In this document: piece by piece, positions 18,281-27,324 of the stretch | How the letters are laid out: each line of letters starts with the position of its first letter | Position numbering within the stretch: position 1 is the first letter of the stretch | NCBI RefSeq assembly: GCF_007279655.1 | Contig: NZ_QKWN01000004.1 | Location: 62,001-126,000, forward strand | DNA from: Robertkochia solimangrovi | GTDB lineage: Bacteria; Bacteroidota; Bacteroidia; Flavobacteriales; Flavobacteriaceae | Direction of reading: 5' to 3' | Length of the DNA stretch: 64,000 nt | Position numbers and translations under genes: made by a program | The notes under the pieces: model-generated | Seen by the model: only the letters and a program-made list of their open reading frames with translations | Databases searched by the model: none | Told to the model about the DNA's origin: nothing

Positions 18281-18377
18281 ATTTATGGGAAAGCCTTTGA
18301 TCTAATTCGCTGAAACAAGGGTTAAAAAGTTTCGTTAAACCCCTTTCAAAAGTACTTTTATATCCCAATATAATATG

Positions 18378-18385
18378 TACTTTTG
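18378..18385 (+). promoter_or_regulatory. Bacteroidota -7 box for gcvP
   Basis: TACTTTTG matches TAnnTTTG about 36 nt before the gcvP ATG. No glycine riboswitch fold is apparent in the short leader. Confidence 0.5.
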
Positions 18386-18420
18386 CGCAAATTAAAATTA
18401 CACAATTTTACAGAGATATA

Positions 18421-21270
18421 ATGAGAACAGATTCTTTTGTAATTCGTCATATCGGACCTAAGGAAGGTGACCTGAATAAAATGCTGGAAACGGTCGGAAT
18501 TAAGGATATCGACCAGTTGATCTATGAGACTTTTCCTGATGGGATCAGATTGAAAAATGACCTGGACTTGCCAGAAGCAATGTCTGAATATGAGTATCTG
18601 AATCACCTTCAGAAATTAGCAGGTAAAAACAAGGTATATCGTTCCTTTATCGGAATGGGTTATCATGAACCTGTACTACCGTCGGTGATCAAGAGAAATA
18701 TTCTTGAAAATCCGGGTTGGTATACCGCTTACACCCCTTATCAGGCTGAGATTGCCCAAGGTCGTCTCGAGGCACTGCTCAATTTCCAAACCATGGTTTG
18801 TGACCTCACAGGTATGGAACTGGCAAATGCATCACTGCTCGATGAGGGTACAGCTGCCGCTGAAGCTATGACGATGCTGTTCAGTGCCAGAAGCAGGGAA
18901 CAAAAAAAGAATGACGTCAATAAATTCTTCATCTCTGAAGAAGTGCTACCTCAAACCCAGGCAATCCTTGAAACAAAAGCTTCACCGCTCGGAATTGAGC
19001 TGGTAATCGGCGATCACAGATCCTTTGATTTCAACGGTGGCTATTATGGTGTACTATTACAATATCCAGGTAAATACGGGGAAGCTTTCGACTACAGTGA
19101 ATTCACTGCGGAAGCAAATGCAAATGACATTAAAGTAGCAGTTGCTGCTGATATCCTGAGCCTGGTAAGCCTGACACCTCCCGGTGAATTCGGTGCTGAA
19201 GTAGTAGTAGGAACAACACAACGTTTCGGAGTACCACTGGGTTACGGCGGACCACATGCTGCCTTTTTTGCTACCAAAGAAAGTTATAAAAGAAATATCC
19301 CCGGAAGGATCATAGGAGCTACTCGCGACACTGATGGAAACCATGCCCTACGTATGGCCCTTCAGACAAGAGAGCAACATATAAAGCGTGATAAAGCTAC
19401 CTCCAATATCTGTACCGCCCAAGTGTTACTCGCCGTCATGGCTGGAATGTATGCGGTCTATCACGGTCCTAAAGGATTAAAATATATTGCAGATAAAGTA
19501 CACCGTTCAACAGTTACTTTGGCTAAAACTTTAGAGAAACTCGGCTACCAGCAATTGAATGAGCGCTATTTCGATACGCTGCTGATCAAAGCAGATGCTG
19601 CTACCGTACGCGAAATCGCTTTATTGCAGGAGATCAACTTCAATTACATCGATGACGCTACCTTATCGATCGCTCTTAATGAGACAGTGAGTCTTAACGA
19701 CCTGAACACCATCGTTCAGATCTTTGCCGATGCAGCTGGTAAGAACACGATCAGAATTGAAGGATTAGAAGCTGAAATAAATGCTTTTAACGGACTTGAG
19801 AGACAATCGGTTTTCCTTGAGAACGAAGTATTCAACTCTTACCATTCAGAGACCGAATTAATGCGCTACATCAAAAAACTGGAGCGCAAAGACCTTTCTC
19901 TCAACCATTCCATGATCTCACTAGGATCGTGTACCATGAAACTGAATGCTGCCAGTGAAATGCTACCGTTAAGCGTTGATAGCTGGGCAAACATCCATCC
20001 TTTCGCGCCTCTGGATCAGGCAGCGGGATATCAGGAAGTTTTAAAAGGACTGGAACAACAATTAAATATCATCACTGGTTTCGCAGGTACCTCTTTACAG
20101 CCGAATTCCGGTGCGCAAGGTGAATATGCCGGACTGATGGTAATACGTGCTTACCAAGCTGCCAGAAACGAAGGCCATCGTGATGTATGTCTTATTCCGG
20201 CATCTGCTCACGGTACTAACCCGGCATCCGCAGTTCTTGCAGGATTAAAAGTAGTGGTTACCAAAACAGATGAAATCGGAAACATCGATGTTGAAGATCT
20301 TAAGGAGAAAGCTGAAAAATATAGAGATCAGTTATCCTCTTTGATGGTTACATACCCATCAACGCACGGGGTTTTCGAATCCTCAATTAAAGAGATCACT
20401 CAGATCATACACGATAATGGTGGTCAGGTTTATATGGACGGAGCTAACATGAACGCACAGGTTGGACTTACCAATCCTGCAACCATCGGAGCAGACGTAT
20501 GTCACCTGAACCTGCACAAGACCTTTGCTATCCCACATGGTGGTGGCGGACCAGGTGTTGGACCGATCTGTGTAGCCGAACATCTTGTAGATTTTCTACC
20601 TTCAAACCCAATGGTTCCAACTGGTGGAAAATCAGGAATTGAAGCCATCTCATCTGCACCTTGGGGAAGTGCACTTGTATGTCTGATCTCCTACGGCTAT
20701 ATCAAAATGCTGGGTGGAGAAGGACTCAAAAAGGCGACTCAATTTGCTATTCTGAATGCAAACTACCTCAAAAACAGATTAAACGAACATTTCAATGTTC
20801 TTTACACTGGAGAAAGAGGCCGTGCAGCTCATGAAATGATACTGGATTGCCGCCCGTTTAAAGCAAACGGTATTGAAGTTACTGATATAGCAAAACGACT
20901 TATGGACTATGGATTCCATGCTCCTACTGTTTCCTTCCCGGTTGCCGGAACCATCATGGTGGAGCCTACCGAGAGTGAAAGTCTTGCAGAACTCGACAGG
21001 TTCTGTGAAGCGATGATCAGTATACGTAAGGAGATAGACAATGCTACCGCAGATGATCTGGATAACGTTTTGAAAAACGCTCCCCACACCCTGAAAATGA
21101 TCACTGCGAATGACTGGAATCATTCTTATTCAAGAGAAGCCGCAGCTTTCCCACTGCCTTACGTTGCCGAAAACAAATTCTGGCCAACGGTAAGACGAGT
21201 AGATGATGCCTATGGAGATCGTAATCTGATCTGCACTTGTGAGCCAATAGAGGCCTACATGGAAGCATAA
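18421..21270 (+). CDS. gcvP: glycine dehydrogenase (aminomethyl-transferring), P protein
   Basis: The 949-aa single-chain P protein of the glycine cleavage system decarboxylates glycine and passes the aminomethyl group to lipoyl-GcvH. It holds both halves: the N-terminal P1-like part (MRTDSFVIRHIGPKEGDLNKML to about 430) and the catalytic C-terminal P2-like part, with SLGSCTMKLNAASEM and the PLP-binding Lys in HLNLHKTFAIPHGGGGPG. Length is normal for the fused form. gcvT and gcvH are not nearby. It is monocistronic: a promoter box lies upstream and a terminator downstream. Confidence 0.98.
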   Translation: MRTDSFVIRHIGPKEGDLNKMLETVGIKDIDQLIYETFPDGIRLKNDLDLPEAMSEYEYLNHLQKLAGKNKVYRSFIGMGYHEPVLPSVIKRNILENPGWYTAYTPYQAEIAQGRLEALLNFQTMVCDLTGMELANASLLDEGTAAAEAMTMLFSARSREQKKNDVNKFFISEEVLPQTQAILETKASPLGIELVIGDHRSFDFNGGYYGVLLQYPGKYGEAFDYSEFTAEANANDIKVAVAADILSLVSLTPPGEFGAEVVVGTTQRFGVPLGYGGPHAAFFATKESYKRNIPGRIIGATRDTDGNHALRMALQTREQHIKRDKATSNICTAQVLLAVMAGMYAVYHGPKGLKYIADKVHRSTVTLAKTLEKLGYQQLNERYFDTLLIKADAATVREIALLQEINFNYIDDATLSIALNETVSLNDLNTIVQIFADAAGKNTIRIEGLEAEINAFNGLERQSVFLENEVFNSYHSETELMRYIKKLERKDLSLNHSMISLGSCTMKLNAASEMLPLSVDSWANIHPFAPLDQAAGYQEVLKGLEQQLNIITGFAGTSLQPNSGAQGEYAGLMVIRAYQAARNEGHRDVCLIPASAHGTNPASAVLAGLKVVVTKTDEIGNIDVEDLKEKAEKYRDQLSSLMVTYPSTHGVFESSIKEITQIIHDNGGQVYMDGANMNAQVGLTNPATIGADVCHLNLHKTFAIPHGGGGPGVGPICVAEHLVDFLPSNPMVPTGGKSGIEAISSAPWGSALVCLISYGYIKMLGGEGLKKATQFAILNANYLKNRLNEHFNVLYTGERGRAAHEMILDCRPFKANGIEVTDIAKRLMDYGFHAPTVSFPVAGTIMVEPTESESLAELDRFCEAMISIRKEIDNATADDLDNVLKNAPHTLKMITANDWNHSYSREAAAFPLPYVAENKFWPTVRRVDDAYGDRNLICTCEPIEAYMEA

Positions 21271-21293
21271 TCATAAATAAAACAATTAATATC

Positions 21294-21336
21294 AGTGCCT
21301 TTTCTAAAATAATTGAGAAGGCACTTTTATTTTTAT
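21294..21336 (+). terminator. rho-independent terminator after gcvP
   Basis: AGTGCCTTTTC pairs with GAGAAGGCACT (11 bp with one G-U pair) and is followed by TTTTATTTTTAT, starting 23 bp past the stop. Confidence 0.85.
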
Positions 21337-21427
21337 AAAAAAACCCCATATTTGGGCATCGTAAAAAATGAGTGCAAGAATTCTGCACATTTTGTCAATG
21401 TCCTTACCTTTCAAAAAACCCTGAAAC

Positions 21428-22486
21428 ATGCAAATTAAAATCACAGGAACGGGATGTTATATTCCGCCGAGAGTGGAATCGAACAGTCGCTTTGAGCACC
21501 ATAAGTTCCTGAATGCTGATGGAAGTAGTATCAATGATTCTAACACCGTGATCATTGAAAAATTCAATGCGATCACCGGAATAGTAGAACGAAGATACGC
21601 CGAGAAAGAACATTGCACCTCCGATCTGGCCTTCTTTGCTGCAGAAAAAGCAATTGCAGACGCGGATATCGATCCTGAAACGCTTGATTATATTATTGTA
21701 GCACATAATTTTGGAGATGTCAAATCCGGAACGATTCAGGGAGACACCGTTCCCAGTATAGCCGCAAGAGTTAAGCATAACCTTCGAATAAGGAATACAC
21801 GTTGTGTTGCCTATGACCTGCTATTCGGATGCCCGGGGTGGCTCGAGGGCGTCATCCAGGCCCAGGCATTTATCAAAAGCGGCATGGCAAAGAAATGTCT
21901 TGTTATCGGGGCTGAAACTCTTTCAAGAGTGGTTGACAAACATGACCGTGACTCTATGATCTATTCAGATGGTGCCGGAGCCACTATTATTGAAGCCACT
22001 GAAGAAAACGGCGGTATTCTCGCCCATGAGACCGCATCACATACCTTTGAAGAAACCTATCATCTTTTCTTCGGAAAATCATATGATGCAAATGCCTGCG
22101 AAAACACAAGGTACATCAAGATGTATGGACGTAAAATCTATGAATTCGCTTTGACTAATGTACCTAAAGCGATGCGTGCATGTCTTGAGAAAAGCGGAAC
22201 CCCTATCACCGATATAAAAAAGATTTTGATTCATCAGGCCAATGAAAAAATGGACGAAGCTATCGTTCATAGATTTTACCGCCTCTTTAAGATGGAAGTA
22301 CCCCCGAATATTATGCCGATGAATATTGATAAACTTGGGAATAGCTCGGTCGCTACTATCCCAACCTTACTCGATATGGTTTTAAAGGGACAGATTGAAG
22401 ACCAGGAATTAAAACCCGGTGATAAAGTGATCATGGCCAGTGTTGGTGCCGGAATGAATATAAACGCAATTATATATCAATTCTAA
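21428..22486 (+). CDS. 3-oxoacyl-ACP synthase III (KASIII/FabH-like) family protein
   Basis: The 352-aa thiolase-fold enzyme has the KASIII triad: Cys135 in LLFGCPGWLEG, His in IHQANEKMDEA and Asn in LGNSSVATIPTLLDMVL. The family condenses an acyl-CoA or acyl starter with malonyl-ACP. This protein has family-specific inserts (FEHHKFLNADGSSINDSN) that differ from housekeeping FabH, so it may be a secondary synthase for a special lipid or pigment. A methyltransferase and a GT2 follow after 172 bp, which may reflect a shared lipid-modification role, but the gap makes operon membership uncertain. Confidence 0.88.
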   Translation: MQIKITGTGCYIPPRVESNSRFEHHKFLNADGSSINDSNTVIIEKFNAITGIVERRYAEKEHCTSDLAFFAAEKAIADADIDPETLDYIIVAHNFGDVKSGTIQGDTVPSIAARVKHNLRIRNTRCVAYDLLFGCPGWLEGVIQAQAFIKSGMAKKCLVIGAETLSRVVDKHDRDSMIYSDGAGATIIEATEENGGILAHETASHTFEETYHLFFGKSYDANACENTRYIKMYGRKIYEFALTNVPKAMRACLEKSGTPITDIKKILIHQANEKMDEAIVHRFYRLFKMEVPPNIMPMNIDKLGNSSVATIPTLLDMVLKGQIEDQELKPGDKVIMASVGAGMNINAIIYQF

Positions 22487-22658
22487 AAGAAGGACATCAA
22501 TACTACTCCTGAAGCCTCGAACCTAAGTCAAGTATTCATCTTATATAATGGCGAAAGCCTGGTTTATCCCCCGATCATAGCGATTGAATCATACGAACGC
22601 AGACCGATTGGGTATCAGGTGATTTTTCTTCCTATATTTATGACCAAAACCACTATCC

Positions 22659-23186
22659 ATGTACGAGAACACCTATCCTGAAAAACGCTATAGAATCACA
22701 TTGGAATTCCTGAAAGGCGTTACCCCTGACGGATGTTCCATATTAGATCTCGGAGTCGAAAATCCATTTTCTAGGATCATGACCCAGGCAGGATACAAGG
22801 TTAGTAACACGGAAGGAGAAGATCTGGACGAAGATCTTTCAGCGGTTAAGAATTCAGATGCGGAATTAATTACCGCATTGGAAATATTTGAACATCTGCT
22901 TTCACCCTATCAGGTTTTAAAAGAGATCAAAGCTGAAAAGCTCGTTGCTTCCGTCCCCCTGAAACTTTGGTTTGCTCCGGCATACCGAAGTAAAACCGAC
23001 AAATGGGACCGGCATTATCATGAATTCGAAGACTGGCAATTTGACTGGTTACTGGAAAAGGCAGGATGGGAGATTAAAAAAAGAGAAAAGTTCACGAATC
23101 CCGTTAAGAAAATTGGTTTCAGACCGCTCCTCCGCTCTTTCACCCCAAGATACTACATCGTTTATGCGGAACGAAAATCAAAATAA
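22659..23186 (+). CDS. class I SAM methyltransferase-like protein
   Basis: The 175-aa protein resembles small SAM-dependent methyltransferases of the class found beside glycosyltransferases. Motif I should be LDLGxGxG but reads ILDLGVENPFSRI, so the Gly-rich loop is degenerate. Later segments are more typical: ELITALEIFEHLLSPYQVLKEI for the acidic and helix part, and KWDRHYHEFEDWQFDWLLEKAGWEI. It is 14 bp before a GT2 gene, so the two are probably co-transcribed and may modify the same lipid or glycan. SAM binding needs testing. Confidence 0.75.
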   Translation: MYENTYPEKRYRITLEFLKGVTPDGCSILDLGVENPFSRIMTQAGYKVSNTEGEDLDEDLSAVKNSDAELITALEIFEHLLSPYQVLKEIKAEKLVASVPLKLWFAPAYRSKTDKWDRHYHEFEDWQFDWLLEKAGWEIKKREKFTNPVKKIGFRPLLRSFTPRYYIVYAERKSK

Positions 23187-23200
23187 AGAAGCAAATTCAA

Positions 23201-24049
23201 GTGAAATACAGCATCGTAATACCGGCACACAATGAAGAAAAGTTCATCAAAGGAACTTTAATATCTGTGTCAGAGCAAACCTTGCAACCTTCAGAAGTGA
23301 TCATCGTTAATGATCATTCAACAGATTCAACAGAAAAGATCATAGATGATTTTTGTTCAGAACATTTGCGATTCAAAAAATTCAATACAACATCTTCCGA
23401 CGAGCATATGCCTGGCAGTAAAGTCGTTAATGCATTCAAGCAAGGATATGATCAACTCCAAAATCCCTACGACGTAATCGTCAAACTCGATGCAGATCTC
23501 ATTCTTCCAAATGACTATTTTGAATCGGTGATCGAACTTTTTAAAAAGAATCCCAAGGCAGGTGTTGTCGGCGGATTTGCTTATGAAGAAGAAAACGGTG
23601 AATGGAAATTGAATCACCCCATGAATAAAGACCATGTGAGAGGCGCTTTTAAAGCCTATTCAAAAGCATGCTTTCAAGCCATGGGTGGCTTAAAAAGTTC
23701 TATGGGATGGGACACCGTAGATGAACTGCTGGCCCGTTATCACGGATATAAAATCATCACTTTAGAAGACCTGAAGGTTAAACATCTGAGACCTACCGGA
23801 AAATCATATAACGCAAAAGCCCGTACCCTTCAGGGAGAAGCGATGTTTAAGATGCGATACGGCTTTTTGATCACCTGCATAGCATCGGCAAAGATGGCAT
23901 CCAAACAAGGAAATCCACAGATCTTTAAGGATAACCTCAAAGGTTTCATGAATGCCTGGCGATCAGGAATTCACCCTATCGTAAATAAAAAAGAAGGAGC
24001 TTTTATCCGAAAACATCGAATAAAAGGCATCCTTCAAAAACTCGTTTAA
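23201..24049 (+). CDS. family 2 glycosyltransferase
   Basis: The 282-aa GT-A enzyme starts with KYSIVIPAHNEEKFIKGTLISVSEQT, followed by VIIVNDHSTDST and the metal-binding DADLI. GGLKSSMGWDTVDELLARYHGYKI is the acceptor-side region. There is no membrane helix, so it is cytosolic or peripheral. The start is GTG 23201, directly at the conserved N-terminus. Donor and acceptor are not predictable. It converges on pafA with only 8 bp between stop codons, leaving no room for a separate terminator. Confidence 0.88.
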   Translation: MKYSIVIPAHNEEKFIKGTLISVSEQTLQPSEVIIVNDHSTDSTEKIIDDFCSEHLRFKKFNTTSSDEHMPGSKVVNAFKQGYDQLQNPYDVIVKLDADLILPNDYFESVIELFKKNPKAGVVGGFAYEEENGEWKLNHPMNKDHVRGAFKAYSKACFQAMGGLKSSMGWDTVDELLARYHGYKIITLEDLKVKHLRPTGKSYNAKARTLQGEAMFKMRYGFLITCIASAKMASKQGNPQIFKDNLKGFMNAWRSGIHPIVNKKEGAFIRKHRIKGILQKLV

Positions 24050-24057
24050 TGGTATTC

Positions 24058-25704
24058 TTAATCAATCACCTGACTAACCGGTGTACCGGTAGTCCCACTT
24101 GGAAAACCTATTCCCAGAAGTGCAGCTATAGTAGCTGACACATCGGGAATTTCTGTACGTTCGGTAGTATACCCTTGATTTATCCCTTTTCCAAAGAACA
24201 AAAGCGGAACATGCGTATCATAGATATAAGGAGTACCGTGAGAGGTTCCACCTTTTTCATAGCTGGTACCAATAAACATAGGAGACTGAACGATGAACAC
24301 ATCCCCGGAACGCTTTTTACTAAACCCATTCTGAACTATATATCCAAAGCCCTGCACATAATCATTCTTCCAAAGTTGTGTTGCTGTATACACCTCCTGA
24401 ACACCTTCATAACCGATAAGCTCTTCTGCAACTACCCCCTGCAACTCCTTAGATGAGACTCCGATTTTTGCTAATTCCTCATTATTGAAATACAATTGAT
24501 AATTGGAATAATTACGAATCAACTTATCAGTACCGTATTTCTTACTTAAAAAATCCTTCAAACGGGTAGCCATAGGCTTAGAACTCCTGTACCCTGCAGG
24601 CAGATTCAGATCTCTCAGGTAACCTGGTGCATGCACGGCGGCATGATCGGCCGTAAGAAATACTGTATAATTCCCCTTACCAATATTCGTATCCAGGTAC
24701 GTTAAAATTCTTTCGATCTGCTTATCAAGTCTCAGATAAGTATCTTCCGTTTCAATAGCATCCACACCGAACCTATGCCCTACATAATCAGTACTCGAAA
24801 AACTGATCGCCAGAAAATCTGTGATATCATCAGCCCCCAATTGCTCTCCTTCAATGGCAGCCAGGGCAAAATCAGCGGTAAGATCATTACCATACGGACT
24901 CGACTTGATCATATCATACTCATCATTCTTCTTCCAGATCTTAGGTAGTTTATGTGGAAATACGGGAGCATCCTCCCCATCGAATTTCTCTTCATAAGGA
25001 AGATCATCAGCAAGGCTTGCTGTATAGGTTTCGATCGGATACAGGGTATTCCAATCTTTTTTATATGATTTAGCAATACCCGACTTATTGAATTCTTTTA
25101 CCCAATCCGGTAATTTCTTGATATAGTAACTACTGGAAACGAATTGACCTTCATCTTTCCCATGAAACCAATAAGCGGCATTCGCAGCGTGTCCAGCGGG
25201 AAGAATCGCCCCCCTGTCTTTCATGGCCACACCGATAACTTTCCCTTTTCCATGCGTTGCCACTTTTAATTCATCTGTAATGGTAGATGAAATCAATCTT
25301 GTCGGTGCCATTCTACCGGCTTTATCCTTGGTTCCTACCGGTTCATAAGACAAATCACGAACGCAGTATACTTCTTCATTCAGGTCTTTGTCAAACCAAT
25401 CATTCCCCATAATACCATGAACTGCAGGAGTCGTTGCCGTATAGACAGAAGCATGTCCCGGAGCCGTAGAAGTCGGTATATAATTAAAATGATTGTTTTT
25501 ACAATTGAACCCTTCGTTTACAAGACGGCGGAAACCGCCATCACCATAACGTTCCCAGTAACGTGTCAGATAATCGTAGCGCATCTGATCAACCACAATT
25601 CCGACCACGAGTTTCGGTTTAGTATTAGGTTGATTCGGAGCTGACTGAGAAAAACTAATAATTGGAATTAGTAATAAAATCAGAATGGAGGAAAATCTTT
25701 TCAT
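24058..25704 (-). CDS. pafA: PafA-type alkaline phosphatase
   Basis: The 548-aa exported phosphatase has a signal peptide (MKRFSSILILLLIPIISFSQ) and an alkaline-phosphatase fold. It has the PafA signature: a nucleophilic Thr in the IPTSTAPGHASVY region instead of Ser, then GNDWF, and the Lys-x-Arg pair in MKDRGAILPAGHAANAAYW. Metal ligands are seen in VDQMRYDYL, DYVGHRFG and FLTADHAAVH. PafA is a broad phosphomonoesterase that frees phosphate from organic substrates outside the cytosol and is a major phosphate-scavenging enzyme in Bacteroidota. Phosphate starvation induction is not visible here. It has its own promoter. Confidence 0.94.
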   Translation of the reverse strand: MKRFSSILILLLIPIISFSQSAPNQPNTKPKLVVGIVVDQMRYDYLTRYWERYGDGGFRRLVNEGFNCKNNHFNYIPTSTAPGHASVYTATTPAVHGIMGNDWFDKDLNEEVYCVRDLSYEPVGTKDKAGRMAPTRLISSTITDELKVATHGKGKVIGVAMKDRGAILPAGHAANAAYWFHGKDEGQFVSSSYYIKKLPDWVKEFNKSGIAKSYKKDWNTLYPIETYTASLADDLPYEEKFDGEDAPVFPHKLPKIWKKNDEYDMIKSSPYGNDLTADFALAAIEGEQLGADDITDFLAISFSSTDYVGHRFGVDAIETEDTYLRLDKQIERILTYLDTNIGKGNYTVFLTADHAAVHAPGYLRDLNLPAGYRSSKPMATRLKDFLSKKYGTDKLIRNYSNYQLYFNNEELAKIGVSSKELQGVVAEELIGYEGVQEVYTATQLWKNDYVQGFGYIVQNGFSKKRSGDVFIVQSPMFIGTSYEKGGTSHGTPYIYDTHVPLLFFGKGINQGYTTERTEIPDVSATIAALLGIGFPSGTTGTPVSQVID

Positions 25705-25726
25705 ACTATTTTTTCAAAATTTCTGA

Positions 25727-25754
25727 CAAAACTACCATATTAAAAAAAATCAAA
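25727..25754 (-). promoter_or_regulatory. promoter for pafA
   Basis: On the minus strand TTTG (25754-25751), a 16-bp spacer and TAGTTTTG (25734-25727) match the Bacteroidota -33/-7 pattern, 22 nt before the pafA ATG. Confidence 0.6.
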
Positions 25755-25819
25755 GTTTAAATTCAGGTTAAAAGGTCAGTAATTTAATTTTTTTTACTTT
25801 AGCTGTTCATTCAAACTGC

Positions 25820-26557
25820 ATGCAATACCTCGAAAATATAGGCCGCTATTTCATCATGCTACAAAAGGTCTTTTCAAAGCCTACTAAATGGCCGATCATG
25901 AAGAACCTAATCCTAAAAGAGATCGATGATCTGATCTATGGCTCACTGGGTATCATCATATTTATTTCCTTTTTCATCGGAGGGGTTGTTGCTATTCAGA
26001 CTGCTTTAAACATCGACAATCCACTTATACCAAAATATCTCATCGGTTTTACCACAAGACAATCGGTGATTTTGGAATTTGCCCCTACATTCACGTCCAT
26101 TATTATGGCCGGTAAGGTAGGATCATATATAACCTCCAGCATTGGAACCATGCGGGTAACGGAACAGATCGATGCCCTTGAAGTAATGGGAGTAAACTCA
26201 CTGAACTACCTAATCTTTCCAAAGATCGTAGCATTAATGCTCTATCCCTTTGTTATCGCCATTTCCATGTATCTCGGCATACTTGGGGGCTGGCTAGCCG
26301 TGGTTGCCGGAGGATACACCACAAGTGCAGATTTTATCAAAGGAATACAGATCGATTTCAAGCCCTTTCATGTCCTGTACGCTTTTACAAAAACCATGGC
26401 TTTTGCTTTCATACTAGCCACCATCCCTTCCTTCTATGGATATTACATGAAAGGAGGGGCTCTTGAAGTTGGAAAAGCGAGTACGACCAGTTTCGTATGG
26501 ACCAGTGTGATCATCATTATCGTAAATTACATAATCACTCAACTCATGTTAGGCTGA
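25820..26557 (+). CDS. mlaE: MlaE family ABC transporter permease
   Basis: The 245-aa membrane permease of the MlaE/YrbE type has five to six hydrophobic helices and the family segments FISFFIGGVVAIQTA, EFAPTFTSIIMAGKVGSYITSSIGTMRVTEQIDALEVMGVNS and FYGYYMKGGALEVGKASTTSFVWTS. It forms the inner-membrane channel of a phospholipid transporter that maintains outer-membrane asymmetry. It is translationally coupled to the ATPase gene (TGATG overlap). An MlaD substrate-binding subunit is not present in the window. Confidence 0.95.
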   Translation: MQYLENIGRYFIMLQKVFSKPTKWPIMKNLILKEIDDLIYGSLGIIIFISFFIGGVVAIQTALNIDNPLIPKYLIGFTTRQSVILEFAPTFTSIIMAGKVGSYITSSIGTMRVTEQIDALEVMGVNSLNYLIFPKIVALMLYPFVIAISMYLGILGGWLAVVAGGYTTSADFIKGIQIDFKPFHVLYAFTKTMAFAFILATIPSFYGYYMKGGALEVGKASTTSFVWTSVIIIIVNYIITQLMLG

Positions 26558-27324
26558 TGATCAAAGTTGACGACATACACAAATCATTCGGAAATTCAGA
26601 GGTTCTAAAAGGTATCTCAACAAATTTCGAACCCGGAAAGACCAATCTCATCATCGGACAGAGTGGCTCCGGAAAAACCGTATTTCTCAAATGCCTGCTA
26701 GGCCTTCATTTCCCTGAAAAAGGGCGTATCATCTATAGTGACAGAGTATACTCCGAAATGAACGATGAACAAAAAAGAAGCCTCCGACAAGAAATGGGAA
26801 TGGTATTTCAGGGGAGTGCACTTTTTGATTCGATGACCGTAGAGGAAAATGTGATGTTCCCTCTGAAGATGTTCTCTAAAATGTCTAAAAGCGAAATGCA
26901 GGACCGCGTTGACATCGTATTAAAACGTGTGAATCTGATTGACGCTCACAAAAAATTACCTTCAGAGATCTCAGGAGGAATGCAAAAAAGGGTGGCGATC
27001 GCCAGAGCAATTGTTAATCGACCCACGTATCTGTTTTGCGACGAACCTAACTCCGGCCTTGACCCAAAGACCGCGATCATCATCGACAATCTTATTCATG
27101 AAATCACCGTAGAATTTAACATAACCACAGTGATCAACACACACGACATGAACTCTGTTATGGAGATCGGAGAAAAGATCGTATTTCTTAAAAATGGTTA
27201 TAAAGAGTGGGAAGGCTCCAATAAAGAGATCTTCCGAACCGACAATGAAGCGGTGACCGATTTCGTATATTCATCCGACCTCTTCAAAAAAGTACGTCAG
27301 ATGTATATAGAAGAAAGGAATTAA
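26557..27324 (+). CDS. mlaF: MlaF-type ABC transporter ATP-binding protein
   Basis: The 255-aa ATPase starts at ATG 26557, which overlaps the mlaE stop, giving MIKVDDIHKSFGNSEVLKGI. It shows Walker A GQSGSGKT, signature SGGMQKRVAIARA, Walker B YLFCDEPNSGLDP and the H-loop in VINTHDMNSVM. The Asn-Ser in DEPNSGLD is usual in this subfamily. It powers MlaE in phospholipid transport at the inner membrane. It converges on the DUF389 gene with a 4-bp overlap of stop codons. Confidence 0.95.
   Translation: MIKVDDIHKSFGNSEVLKGISTNFEPGKTNLIIGQSGSGKTVFLKCLLGLHFPEKGRIIYSDRVYSEMNDEQKRSLRQEMGMVFQGSALFDSMTVEENVMFPLKMFSKMSKSEMQDRVDIVLKRVNLIDAHKKLPSEISGGMQKRVAIARAIVNRPTYLFCDEPNSGLDPKTAIIIDNLIHEITVEFNITTVINTHDMNSVMEIGEKIVFLKNGYKEWEGSNKEIFRTDNEAVTDFVYSSDLFKKVRQMYIEERN

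Noticed and set aside
18281-18420. Glycine riboswitch upstream of gcvP
   Set aside because: The leader after the -7 box is only about 30 nt, too short for a tandem glycine aptamer, and no conserved core was seen.
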